Shown: piece by piece, positions 17,637-25,472 of the stretch | Position numbering within the stretch: the stretch's first letter is position 1 | Layout: each line of letters opens with the position of its first letter | Source: Spirochaeta thermophila DSM 6192 | GTDB lineage: Bacteria > Spirochaetota > Spirochaetia > Winmispirales > Winmispiraceae | Assembly: GCF_000147075.1 (NCBI RefSeq) | Contig: NC_014484.1 | Location: forward strand, 2,373,501-2,437,500 | Length of the DNA stretch: 64,000 nucleotides | Reading direction: 5' to 3' | The notes under the pieces: generated by a model | Told to the model about the DNA's origin: nothing | Seen by the model: only the letters and a program-made list of their open reading frames with translations | Databases searched by the model: none | Translations under genes and position numbers: made by a program

Positions 17637-18278
17637 ATGAATCTCCTCTCACACCTCAGGAAACCCTTCCGGTACGAGTTCCTCAACGTCACGCTCTACC
17701 TCATAGGGACCAACCTCCTCGTCTTCTTCCTCACCTACCTCAACCGGGGCCTCCTCTACTACATGGCCCTCAACCCGCTCTACCTCCTGAAGGGCGGCAT
17801 GGTATGGCAACTCGTCTCCTACATGTTCGCCCATGCCTCGTTCAACCACATCCTCTTCAACATGCTGGGCCTCTTCTTCTTCGGCCTCCAGGTGGAACGG
17901 GAAATGGGAAGCCGGGAGTTCCTCCTCTTCTACTTCTTCACCGGCATCTTCGCCGGCCTGGTCTCCCTCCTGGTCTACTGGCTCAGCGGGGCCTACGGCG
18001 TCTTCCTGCTAGGGGCGTCCGGCGTGGTCTACGGCGTGCTCCTCGCCTTCGCCACCTTCTATCCACGCGCCCGCATCTTCCTCTTCGGGATCTTCCCCGT
18101 ACCGGCGCCCTACCTCGTCATAGGCTACACCGCGATCGAACTCCTCGCCCAGTTCGGGGCCCAGGACAACGTGGCGCACCTCACCCACCTCGCCGGATTC
18201 GCCGGGGCCTACCTCTACCTGGTGCTCAGACTGGGGATAAGCCCCTTCAGGGTGTTCAGGAATGAGTACTTTTCGTAG
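17637..18278 (+). CDS. Rhomboid-family intramembrane serine protease
   Basis: 213 residues with six predicted membrane helices. The L1 region has W-Q-L-V-S-Y-M-F-A-H-A-S-F-N-H-I-LFN, where the HxxxN motif supplies the oxyanion residues. The nucleophile is in LLGASGVVYG (GxSG, Ser about residue 128). The catalytic His is in AHLTHLAGFAGAYLY. Rhomboids cleave membrane-anchored substrates; the bacterial substrate is usually unknown. The gene overlaps the next reading frame by 17 bases. No Shine-Dalgarno precedes it, and a -10 ends 6 nt before the ATG. Confidence 0.92.
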   Translation: MNLLSHLRKPFRYEFLNVTLYLIGTNLLVFFLTYLNRGLLYYMALNPLYLLKGGMVWQLVSYMFAHASFNHILFNMLGLFFFGLQVEREMGSREFLLFYFFTGIFAGLVSLLVYWLSGAYGVFLLGASGVVYGVLLAFATFYPRARIFLFGIFPVPAPYLVIGYTAIELLAQFGAQDNVAHLTHLAGFAGAYLYLVLRLGISPFRVFRNEYFS

Positions 18279-18933
18279 GGACATCCTTGTCGCAGTCTCC
18301 CTCGCCTGCGCCCTCACCCTCGGGGCGGACGAGGTGTTCCTCCAAGGGGTCTTTTCCATCCGCCTCAGTCCCCTCGTCCCGCTCGAGACGAACTCGGCAT
18401 CCCCTTCGGAAGAGGAGATCGCCACCCTCCTCCTCGAAGAGGCACGCTGGATCTTCTCCGGCATGATCTTCGGGTTCTCCTACTCCTACACCCCCCTCGA
18501 CCGCACCCGCCGGGTGGAAGAAGAGTTCACCCTTCAACCCCTCGCCGAGATACCGTGGGGCGATCCGGGCCTCAGGGTCCTCCAGACATGGGTGGAGGAC
18601 CACACCTTCTACGCCAACATATCCTACACCCTCAGGGAAGACCTCACCCACTGGTACCGCACCTGGCAGAGCGCCAAAGTGGAGACATCCGAGGGCGAGG
18701 GTCTCACTTCCGCACTCGAGGGCTACACAGCCCGGAAAAAGGCAGTGGAAGAGGCGGTGAAACAAGCCATCAGGGAGTACGCCCGGGCCCGCATCTTCAA
18801 CAAACCCATGACCCTCACCGGCAAGGTGGCCCTCGCCGAACCACCCCGTCTCACCTTCTCCGGAGACCGCTACAGGGCCCACGTGCGGACCTTTCTCACC
18901 CTGGAACACGTGGAACCCTACACGCTCTTTTGA
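18262..18933 (+). CDS. Secreted protein of unknown function
   Basis: 223 residues. The N-terminus (RRDILVAVSLACALTLGADE) is a signal peptide with a likely cut after LGA, so the product should be periplasmic. I do not recognise a family. Visible features are an acidic stretch near residue 50, aromatic-rich segments (FGFSYSYTPLD, TFYANISYTL) and a helix (ARKKAVEEAVKQAIREYAR) near residues 153-173. It may be a Treponema/Spirochaeta-restricted family. It overlaps the rhomboid gene by 17 bases and so is probably translated with it, suggesting a shared envelope role or even a substrate relation (inference). Its stop is embedded in a -35-like TTGACA. Confidence 0.7.
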   Translation: MSTFRRDILVAVSLACALTLGADEVFLQGVFSIRLSPLVPLETNSASPSEEEIATLLLEEARWIFSGMIFGFSYSYTPLDRTRRVEEEFTLQPLAEIPWGDPGLRVLQTWVEDHTFYANISYTLREDLTHWYRTWQSAKVETSEGEGLTSALEGYTARKKAVEEAVKQAIREYARARIFNKPMTLTGKVALAEPPRLTFSGDRYRAHVRTFLTLEHVEPYTLF

Positions 18934-18939
18934 CAAGCC

Positions 18940-18969
18940 TTGACCTCTCTCCCGATAGGGAGTAACAAT
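18940..18969 (+). promoter_or_regulatory. Putative pheST promoter with a palindrome in its spacer
   Basis: TTGACC (18940-18945), 18-nt spacer, AACAAT (18964-18969). The spacer contains the dyad CTCCC-GATA-GGGAG (18949-18962), a possible operator. No T-box or tRNA-like leader is visible. Confidence 0.35.
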
Positions 18970-18999
18970 AGGGCAATCTCTCACACCTGGAGACCAGCA

Positions 19000-20544
19000 A
19001 TGGCGATCGATGTACACCAGCTCCATCCCCTCGAAGTGAAGGTCCTCCTGTCCTTCAGCCCCGGGACCCCCCTCACCCACACCATCCTGGAGGAGAAGCT
19101 GGGATTCAATATCGGCCAGTCCAACCAGGCCTTCAGCTGGCTCCTCGCAAAGGGGCTCGTGGAGGAACACGAACGGGCCACCCGCACGTATTACGAGCTC
19201 ACCCCGTTGGGAGAGGAGTACGCCGAAAGGGGGACGCCCGAAGCACGCATCCTCTCGCTCCTTGAGGAAGCGGGACCGCTTCCCCTCCCCGAGATCGCCT
19301 CGAGGCTCGACCTCGAACAGAAGGAAGTGGGCACCGCCTTCGGCCAGATGAAGAAGGACGGCCTCCTCGCCATGGACGAGGAGAAACGCGTGGTCATCGC
19401 GGACCCCTCCGCCACGGGGAGGATCGAAGGGGTGCGGAACCTCATCCGGAAGGCCAAGGAGAAAGGAGGAAGCCTCTCCGAAGAAGAGCTCTCGGACGAG
19501 GAGCGCACCCTCGTTCAGACCATAAGCCGCAAACGGGGTGCCGGATCCGAACCCTTCAAGGTGGTGGAGCGGGAACAGGTCTCCTACGTCCTCACCCGCG
19601 AAGCCGCAGACGTGGCGCAGGAGCTTGCAAAAGCCGGCTTCACCGGAGAGGAACTGGGCGCCGTCACCCCGGAGATGCTCAAGACCGGCGCATGGAAAGC
19701 CAAGCGGTTCAGGCCCTACAACATTCAGATCCCGCCGAAACGGCTCCTCATCGGACGCACCAATGCCTACTGTGACTACCTCGCATGGGTGAAGGACAAG
19801 ATGGTGGCACTCGGATTCGAGGAATTCGACGGTCCTCTGGTGGAGACCGAGTTCTGGAACTCCGACGCCCTCTTCATGCCCCAATTCCACTCCGCGCGCG
19901 ACATCCACGACGTGTACTACATCGAAGAACCGCAGTACGCAAAGGAGATCCCCGAGCCCTATCTCTCGAGGGTGGCCGCCACCCATGAGCACGGGTGGGA
20001 GACCGGAAGCCGTGGCTGGGAGTACACCTTCGACCGCACCTTCACCCGAAGACTCATCCTCAGGAGCCAGGGAACGGTGCTCTCGGCCAAACAGCTCCCC
20101 AAGGCGAAAGTCCCGGGCAAGTACTTCGGGATCGTCCGCTGCTTCCGGCACGACCAGGTGGATGCCACCCACCTCTCCGACTTCTACCAGACCGAGGGCA
20201 TCGTCCTGGGCGAGGAGGTGAACCTGCGCAACCTCCTGGGTCTCCTCAAGATGTTCGCCGAGGAGGTCGCGGGCGCCACCGAGGTGAAATACGTGCCTGG
20301 GTACTTCCCCTTCACCGAACCATCGGTCGAGGTGCACATAAAGCACCCGGTCCTGGGATGGTTCGAGCTCGGAGGTTCGGGCATCTTCAGACCCGAGGTC
20401 ACCAAACCCCTCGGGATAGAGGTACCGGTCCTCGCCTGGGGTCTCGGAATAGACCGCATGGCCCTCATGCACCTCGGACTCAACGACCTGCGCGACCTTT
20501 TCACCTACGACATCGAGGCAGCACGACTCAGGAGGAGGAGCTGA
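19000..20544 (+). CDS. pheS: Phenylalanine-tRNA ligase alpha subunit, archaeal/eukaryotic type
   Basis: 514 residues, far longer than the ~340 of ordinary bacterial PheS. The extra N-terminal ~200 residues are winged-helix DNA-binding-like modules (FNIGQSNQAFSWLLAKGLVE and VGTAFGQMKKDGLLAMD), as in archaeal and eukaryotic cytosolic PheRS. The class II core follows. It has motif 2 GIVRCFRHDQVDATHLSDFY, then TEG, and motif 3 LAWGLGIDRMALMHLG. With PheT it forms an alpha2-beta2 enzyme charging tRNA-Phe. Start 19000 was chosen because GGAG lies 7 nt upstream. pheT follows after 3 bases. Spirochaetes are known to carry this horizontally acquired PheRS type. Confidence 0.95.
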   Translation: MAIDVHQLHPLEVKVLLSFSPGTPLTHTILEEKLGFNIGQSNQAFSWLLAKGLVEEHERATRTYYELTPLGEEYAERGTPEARILSLLEEAGPLPLPEIASRLDLEQKEVGTAFGQMKKDGLLAMDEEKRVVIADPSATGRIEGVRNLIRKAKEKGGSLSEEELSDEERTLVQTISRKRGAGSEPFKVVEREQVSYVLTREAADVAQELAKAGFTGEELGAVTPEMLKTGAWKAKRFRPYNIQIPPKRLLIGRTNAYCDYLAWVKDKMVALGFEEFDGPLVETEFWNSDALFMPQFHSARDIHDVYYIEEPQYAKEIPEPYLSRVAATHEHGWETGSRGWEYTFDRTFTRRLILRSQGTVLSAKQLPKAKVPGKYFGIVRCFRHDQVDATHLSDFYQTEGIVLGEEVNLRNLLGLLKMFAEEVAGATEVKYVPGYFPFTEPSVEVHIKHPVLGWFELGGSGIFRPEVTKPLGIEVPVLAWGLGIDRMALMHLGLNDLRDLFTYDIEAARLRRRS

Positions 20545-20547
20545 TCC

Positions 20548-22251
20548 ATGCCCAAGATAGAAATCTCACGAGACAAGTTCTTCGACGCCCTCGGAAGGCG
20601 GTTCTCGTATCCCGAACTCGAAGAGCTCCTCACCGTGGCCAAAGGGGAGCTCGACGACGTCGATGAGGAGGAAGGCCTCCTCAAGATAGAGCTCAACGAC
20701 ACCAATCGACCCGACCTCTGGTCCCTGCGGGGCCTCGTCCGCCAGCTGAGGACCTACCTCGGAGAACCCGCCCCTACCTATCCGTTCATCTCCCGCCCGA
20801 ACGAGCGGAAAGAGAGCGGGGAGCGGACCATAGAAGTGGACCCTGGCCTCAGGGAGATACGACCCTACATTGCGGGATTCGTGGCTCGAGGAAGGGTCGT
20901 GGACGACGACCTCCTCCGCGACCTCATCCAGACACAGGAAAAACTCTGCTGGAACTTCGGTCAGAAGAGGAAGGCCGTGGCCATGGGCATCTACCGGTCC
21001 ACGCTCATCCGGTATCCCGTGCAGTACAAGGCGGCCGATCCCGACCGCACGCGATTCGTCCCCCTCTCCATGGAGAAGGAGCTCTCCCTCCGGGAGATCC
21101 TCCGGGAACACCCCAAGGGGCAGGAGTTCGGGTGGATCGTCGAACACCTTCCCGCCTACCCCTTCCTCACCGACGCTCGTGGTGAAGTCCTGAGCTTCCC
21201 GCCCATCATCAACAGCGCACGGATCGGGGCGGTGGAGGTCGGTGACGAGGAGCTCTTCGTGGAGCTCACCGGCCTCGATCTCAAGACCATCCTCCTGGCC
21301 TGCACCATCGTGGCCTGCGACATGGCGGACGAGGGCTTCGAGATCCTTCCAGTGAAAGTGGTGTACCCCTACGACACCCCCATGGGGAGGGAACTCACGA
21401 CCCCCTTTGCGTTCCAGACTGTGGAGCACACCACCCGTAGTGCGGTGGAGAAGCTCCTCGGGCTCAACTTCACCTCCGAGGAGATCTCCCAGGCCCTCAC
21501 GCGTATGGGGGTTTCCCACACCATCGAAGGGGATACCATCACCATAGTGCCTCCCGTCTACAGGAACGACTTCCTCCACCCCGTGGATATCGCAGAGGAC
21601 ATCATGATCGGCCACGGAATGGACCGGTTCGACCCGGAGATGCCCAGGGACTTCACCGTAGGACGTCTCTCTGCGGCAGAGGAACGCAATCGCAGGGTGA
21701 AGATGCTCATGGTGGGCATGGGCTTCCAGGAGATGATCTTCAACTACCTGGGCTCGCGGCGCGATTTCATAGAGAAGATGCGTGTGAGCGACGAGGACGC
21801 GATCCGGGTGGCCAACCCCCTCTCCGAGAACTACGAGTACGTCCGGCCCTCCGTCCTCCCCTCCCTCCTCGCCGCCGAGAGCGTCTCCTCCCACGCCGTC
21901 TACCCACACCACATCTTCGAGACCGGCAAGGTGGCGAAGAAGGACCCCGAGGACAACTACGGTTCCAAGACCTACAACATGCTCGGCTTCCTGAGCGCGG
22001 ATCCCAAGGCCGACTTCAACATGACGAGCAGCCATGTCGCGGCCCTGTGCTACTACCTGGGCAAGGAGTACACCCTCGAGCCCAAGGAGGATCCACGATT
22101 CGTCCCGGGAAGGACGGCCGCCCTCCTGGTGGGCGGTCGCGAGGTGGGAATCTTCGGCGAAGTCCACCCTGAAGTCCTCGAGAACTGGGGCATCACCATG
22201 CCCTGCGCAGCCTGCGAGATCAACCTGGACATCCTCTTTGAAGCGGAGTGA
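20548..22251 (+). CDS. pheT: Phenylalanine-tRNA ligase beta subunit, archaeal/eukaryotic type
   Basis: 567 residues against roughly 800 for the usual bacterial beta subunit. The N-terminal tRNA-binding OB-fold and the C-terminal anticodon-binding ferredoxin-like domain of the bacterial form are absent. B3/B4 editing-domain features (ELNDTNRPDLWSLRGLVRQL, PPIINSARIGAVEVGDEELF) are visible. B5 and the catalytic-like module are marked by EEISQALTRMGVSHTIEG, PVYRNDFLHPVDIAEDIMIG and GFQEMIFNYLGSRRD. The length and domain order match archaeal PheT. It is translationally coupled to pheS. Confidence 0.94.
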   Translation: MPKIEISRDKFFDALGRRFSYPELEELLTVAKGELDDVDEEEGLLKIELNDTNRPDLWSLRGLVRQLRTYLGEPAPTYPFISRPNERKESGERTIEVDPGLREIRPYIAGFVARGRVVDDDLLRDLIQTQEKLCWNFGQKRKAVAMGIYRSTLIRYPVQYKAADPDRTRFVPLSMEKELSLREILREHPKGQEFGWIVEHLPAYPFLTDARGEVLSFPPIINSARIGAVEVGDEELFVELTGLDLKTILLACTIVACDMADEGFEILPVKVVYPYDTPMGRELTTPFAFQTVEHTTRSAVEKLLGLNFTSEEISQALTRMGVSHTIEGDTITIVPPVYRNDFLHPVDIAEDIMIGHGMDRFDPEMPRDFTVGRLSAAEERNRRVKMLMVGMGFQEMIFNYLGSRRDFIEKMRVSDEDAIRVANPLSENYEYVRPSVLPSLLAAESVSSHAVYPHHIFETGKVAKKDPEDNYGSKTYNMLGFLSADPKADFNMTSSHVAALCYYLGKEYTLEPKEDPRFVPGRTAALLVGGREVGIFGEVHPEVLENWGITMPCAACEINLDILFEAE

Positions 22252-22303
22252 CGGCGGAACCGGTTGTTACGAAAAGGGGTGGCAGATCACCTCGGGCTTC
22301 CGA

Positions 22304-22309
22304 TATACT
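22304..22309 (+). promoter_or_regulatory. -10-like element before the 319-residue unknown gene
   Basis: TATACT, with ATG 22325 following after 15 nt that contain AGGAG. A transcript from here would have a leader of only about 10 nt. No clear -35. Confidence 0.3.
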
Positions 22310-22324
22310 TAATAGCAGGAGCAC

Positions 22325-23284
22325 ATGACCGAGACCACGAGTGCACGGGAACTCTTCACCTCATCCCTCCCGAGCGTCCTCGTCCCCTACCGGGGCCCCT
22401 CCGAGAACCCGGAGGAACAGGACATCTTCCTCTACCTCAGACCGGAATCCAACGGGGTGGTGGTGGAGAGCACGGCCCTCAAGGTCATCACCTCCACACC
22501 GGACTACAAGAAGAAGCTCCACCTCGTCTACATGGCGAACATCCCCGGAGAGTTCATCTCCTCCCGCCACATCGTGGAGCAGCACTATCGGGTGAAGCTC
22601 ATCTTCGCCACCCACGGGAAACGGGTCTTCACCCCCTACATGCGGCAGCGGTTCAGCGCCCACTTCGGCGTTCCCTTCGATGAGGCGCACATCGTCGGGG
22701 CCTTCGAGGCCCTGAGGGAACTCCACATGAGCCCCGAGGAACTCTTCCAGCTCTGGGTCCCTGAACAGGACGTCCTCACGATCCTCGAGCAGACCATCAA
22801 ACGGTACAACGACCTCTTCATCGTCAACTACGACATACCCGCACTCCTTCACAAGAATACCAGGAACACCGACATCGCCGTGATGCTCTTCAGGACTTCC
22901 TACACCTACGACCAGCTCGCACTCCTCTTCAAGAAGGTGCAGGAGCGCCTCCAGGGTGCGGGTCTCCTCAAGCAGGGCATGCCGCTCAGCAGAGTGATCC
23001 ACTTCTCGAAGAGCCCCTTCGAGCAGATCCTCGATGCCCAAGGGTATCTCTACGCAGAGAAGGACAGGCCCGTGCCCCTCGAAGAGATCTCGTTCGCCCG
23101 CTATCTCCTCCGTCACGGATTCGACGAAAAGGAGATCAGGGGACTCATCTCCTACCCCCTCGTCCAGTACGAGGAGGGGGGAAGACTCTGCGAGGGGAAC
23201 GTCTTCACCCTCTCCCATGGGGGATCATACCGGGAGGCGCTCGAGGTCTGCGAACGGATACGGGCCCAGTTCTGGATTCATTGA
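22325..23284 (+). CDS. Conserved-looking cytosolic protein of unknown function
   Basis: 319 residues, no signal peptide or membrane helix, Shine-Dalgarno AGGAG 4 nt before the ATG. I do not recognise a domain. The first ~130 residues are beta-rich (DIFLYLRPESNGVVVESTAL, KLHLVYMANIPGEFISS, RVKLIFATHGKRVF). The rest is helical (FSAHFGVPFDEAHIVGAFEA, LFQLWVPEQDVLTILEQTI). It is followed 13 bases later by a ParA-type ATPase gene on the same strand. The two probably form an operon, and it could be the ATPase's partner (inference). It may be spirochaete-restricted. Confidence 0.72.
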   Translation: MTETTSARELFTSSLPSVLVPYRGPSENPEEQDIFLYLRPESNGVVVESTALKVITSTPDYKKKLHLVYMANIPGEFISSRHIVEQHYRVKLIFATHGKRVFTPYMRQRFSAHFGVPFDEAHIVGAFEALRELHMSPEELFQLWVPEQDVLTILEQTIKRYNDLFIVNYDIPALLHKNTRNTDIAVMLFRTSYTYDQLALLFKKVQERLQGAGLLKQGMPLSRVIHFSKSPFEQILDAQGYLYAEKDRPVPLEEISFARYLLRHGFDEKEIRGLISYPLVQYEEGGRLCEGNVFTLSHGGSYREALEVCERIRAQFWIH

Positions 23285-23297
23285 AAAGGGGGAACGC

Positions 23298-24065
23298 ATG
23301 AAAGTGGTGAGCGTCTATAACGTGAAGGGAGGAGTGGGGAAGACCACCTGCGCGGTCAACCTCGCGTTCCTCGCCGCTCGGGATGGGTACACCACCCTCC
23401 TGTGGGACCTCGATCCCCAAGGCGGGGCCACCTTTTATCTCACGGAACAGACGGAACTCACCCGGAGCCCCAGGAAGATCCTCTCGAAGAAGAGCGCGCT
23501 CCTCGACGCCGTGATCCCCACCCCCTATCGCGACCTCTTCCTCCTCCCTGCAGACCTCTCGCTCAGGAACGTCACCATCCTCCTGGACGAGATGAAACGT
23601 TCACGGGAGCGCATACACGAACAGCTCGAGAAGATAGGGGATCGCTACGACCTCGTCCTCCTGGACGCCCCTCCCGGACTCTCCCTCCTCTCCGAGAACC
23701 TCTTCTCCGCCTCGGATCGCATCCTCCTCCCCCTCGTACCCACCCCGCTCTCCCTCCGCGCCTACCTCCAGATAAGCGCCTTCTTCTCCGAGCACGACCT
23801 CCCAGCTGAGAAGATCCTTCCCTTCTTCAACATGGTGGACAGGAGAAAGAGGATCCACCGCACCACGCTCGAGGAGTACTCCCGTCTCCCCGAGTTCCTC
23901 TCCGCATGGATCCCCCACGCCTCGGCGGTGGAGGAGATGGGGAAGAGGAGGAAACCCCTCCCCGCCTTCTCCCGTACCACGACAGCGTCCCTCGCCTTCC
24001 TGCGACTCTGGGAGGAACTGAAGGGGAACGTCGGCCTCACCCGAGATACGGATCGAGGAACCTGA
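23298..24065 (+). CDS. ParA/MinD-family ATPase without an adjacent ParB
   Basis: 255 residues from ATG 23298 (AGGGGG upstream); the open frame before it is not coding. Residues 1-40 carry the deviant Walker A KGGVGKTTCAVNLA, then WDLDPQGGATFYL (Walker A'), and DLVLLDAPPGLSLLSEN (Walker B). Such ATPases position plasmids, chromosomes or protein clusters by cycling on DNA or membranes. No parB, parS-like repeat or minCE gene accompanies it, so a cargo-positioning role is possible but unproven. Its last 29 bases overlap the convergent thrH gene. Confidence 0.88.
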   Translation: MKVVSVYNVKGGVGKTTCAVNLAFLAARDGYTTLLWDLDPQGGATFYLTEQTELTRSPRKILSKKSALLDAVIPTPYRDLFLLPADLSLRNVTILLDEMKRSRERIHEQLEKIGDRYDLVLLDAPPGLSLLSENLFSASDRILLPLVPTPLSLRAYLQISAFFSEHDLPAEKILPFFNMVDRRKRIHRTTLEEYSRLPEFLSAWIPHASAVEEMGKRRKPLPAFSRTTTASLAFLRLWEELKGNVGLTRDTDRGT

Positions 24066-24639
24066 GGAGCTCCTCATAGGAGGCCGCCACCTCCAGCTCC
24101 GGATGTTCCTGTGCGATCCTCTCGGGAGGACGGAAGAGGAACCCCCTTGAGGCGGCCTTCAGCATGGAGAGATCGTTGTAGGAATCCCCGGCGGCGTACA
24201 CATCGAAGTTGAGACCTCTGAGCGCTTCCACCGCCCGACGCTTGCCGTCCTCCTGCCGGAGCCGGTACCCCGAGATGAACCCCTCTTCGTCCACGACCAG
24301 CTCGTTGCAGAAGATCGTAGGCCATCCCAGCATCCGCATCACGGGCCTGGCGAACTCGGTGAAGGTGTCCGAGAGGACGATCACCTGGGTCCTCTCCCGC
24401 AGGGCCTCGAGGAACTCAGGGGCGCCCTCGAGCGGTCTCATGGACGAGATGATCCGCTGGATGTCCGGAAGTCTCAGTCCGTGTTCCTTGAGGACCGAGA
24501 TCCTGTGCTTCATGAGGACGTCGTAATCGCTCACATCCCTGGTGGTGAGCTTGAGATCGTCGATCCCCGTGGATTCGGCCACGGCAATCCAGATCTCCGG
24601 AAAGAGCACACCCTCCAGATCGAGACACACCATGTGCAT
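24037..24639 (-). CDS. thrH: ThrH-like phosphoserine phosphatase/homoserine phosphotransferase
   Basis: 200 residues. HAD-superfamily motif I CLDLEGVLFPEIW is the variant typical of ThrH, with DLEGV in place of DxDxT. Motif II is VIVLSDTFTEF, the motif III Lys lies in EDGKRRAV, and motif IV is AAGDSYNDLSML. ThrH dephosphorylates phosphoserine and can pass phosphate to homoserine, allowing serine or threonine synthesis to bypass SerB/ThrB. I chose ATG 24639 over the upstream ATG because the family begins directly at this strand. No Shine-Dalgarno is present, and TATATA ends 5 nt before the ATG. Convergent overlap with the ParA gene. Confidence 0.88.
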   Translation of the reverse strand: MHMVCLDLEGVLFPEIWIAVAESTGIDDLKLTTRDVSDYDVLMKHRISVLKEHGLRLPDIQRIISSMRPLEGAPEFLEALRERTQVIVLSDTFTEFARPVMRMLGWPTIFCNELVVDEEGFISGYRLRQEDGKRRAVEALRGLNFDVYAAGDSYNDLSMLKAASRGFLFRPPERIAQEHPELEVAASYEELLRFLDPYLG

Positions 24640-24644
24640 GGCGT

Positions 24645-24674
24645 TATATAGCACGTAACCGGACTCCGTGTGAA
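24645..24674 (-). promoter_or_regulatory. Putative thrH promoter, possibly leaderless
   Basis: Minus strand: TTCACA (24669-24674), 18-nt spacer, TATATA (24645-24650), then 5 nt to ATG 24639. Confidence 0.4.
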
Positions 24675-24677
24675 CCC

Positions 24678-24705
24678 TGAACAATCCGAAGAATTACTGT
24701 ATAGT
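24678..24705 (+). promoter_or_regulatory. Putative promoter of the NlpC/P60-like lipoprotein gene
   Basis: TGAACA (24678-24683), 16-nt spacer, TATAGT (24700-24705). The leader to ATG 24723 contains CGGAGG, so this transcript would have a conventional ribosome-binding site. Confidence 0.35.
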
Positions 24706-24722
24706 AGATCCGGAGGTGCCCG

Positions 24723-25433
24723 ATGCGCATACGGCTGCACTACCTCACCGCAGCGATCCTCGTGCAGGTCCTGCTCTTCTCTGCATGCACGACCCTCCCT
24801 GAGGGACGGTCCGCCTGGCCCGATCACGGGCCGCGGTCTCTCTCCTCCTCCTACCCCGACGGGCGGGGGCCTTCACTCTCCGAACTGCAACGACGCCTCG
24901 TCGAAGAGGCCCGGGGGCTCGTGGGAAGGGAACGCCTCGTCGTGAAGGGCAGGGGTTTCACCATGGACTGCACCGGCGTGGTCCTGGCCGTCTACTATGC
25001 GGCAGGCATCGACCTGTCCGCCGAGTTCTCCCGCTACGAAGGCAACGGGGTCCGCCGTCTCTATCTCACCATGAAGTCGCACGGCCTCCTCTACTTCACC
25101 CGGACCCCGCAACCGGGCGACCTCATCTTCTGGGACGACACCTACGATGCGAACGGAGACGGCAGGATGAACGACCCGCTCACCCACGTGGGGATGGTGG
25201 TCGAATCCCACTCCGACGGCACCGTGGTATACATCCACCACAACTACCGACGGGGCATCGTCCTCGAATACATGAACCTCTACGATCCCGACACCTACAC
25301 CACGGAAAAGGGAGGGAGGATCGTAGTGGTCAACAGCCCCATGAGGATGAGAGGGAGTCCCTCCTCGAACGGGAAGTGGCTCGCGAGCCACCTCGTGAGG
25401 GACTTCGGCCGGGCCTACCTCTATACGAACTGA
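24723..25433 (+). CDS. NlpC/P60-like lipoprotein (putative peptidoglycan hydrolase)
   Basis: 236 residues. The signal peptide ends in a lipobox, LLFSACTT (Cys about residue 21). The catalytic Cys is in FTMDCTGVVLAVYY, preceded by the usual helix. PQPGDLIFWDD leads to the conserved His strand THVGMVVESHSDG, and VVYIHHNYRRG may supply the third polar residue. This order (C, then PGDLIFW, then HVGMV) fits the NlpC/P60 cysteine-peptidase fold that cuts peptide stems of peptidoglycan. The family is diverse and this member is divergent. Downstream lies apbE on the same strand with its own promoter. Confidence 0.72.
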   Translation: MRIRLHYLTAAILVQVLLFSACTTLPEGRSAWPDHGPRSLSSSYPDGRGPSLSELQRRLVEEARGLVGRERLVVKGRGFTMDCTGVVLAVYYAAGIDLSAEFSRYEGNGVRRLYLTMKSHGLLYFTRTPQPGDLIFWDDTYDANGDGRMNDPLTHVGMVVESHSDGTVVYIHHNYRRGIVLEYMNLYDPDTYTTEKGGRIVVVNSPMRMRGSPSSNGKWLASHLVRDFGRAYLYTN

Positions 25434-25436
25434 CCC

Positions 25437-25465
25437 TTGCCCCAGGGGACACTCTTTGCTAGAGT
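25437..25465 (+). promoter_or_regulatory. Putative apbE promoter, possibly leaderless
   Basis: TTGCCC (25437-25442), 17-nt spacer, TAGAGT (25460-25465), then 7 nt to ATG 25473. No Shine-Dalgarno. Confidence 0.4.
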
Positions 25466-25472
25466 GGGCCGC

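Noticed and set aside
18256-20472. 738-residue minus-strand open frame opposite pheS
   Set aside because: Same GC-driven shadow effect; the plus-strand PheS motifs are unambiguous.
25437-25472. TTG 25437 as apbE start
   Set aside because: The TTG is the -35 box of the presumed promoter. ATG 25473 directly precedes the lipoprotein signal.
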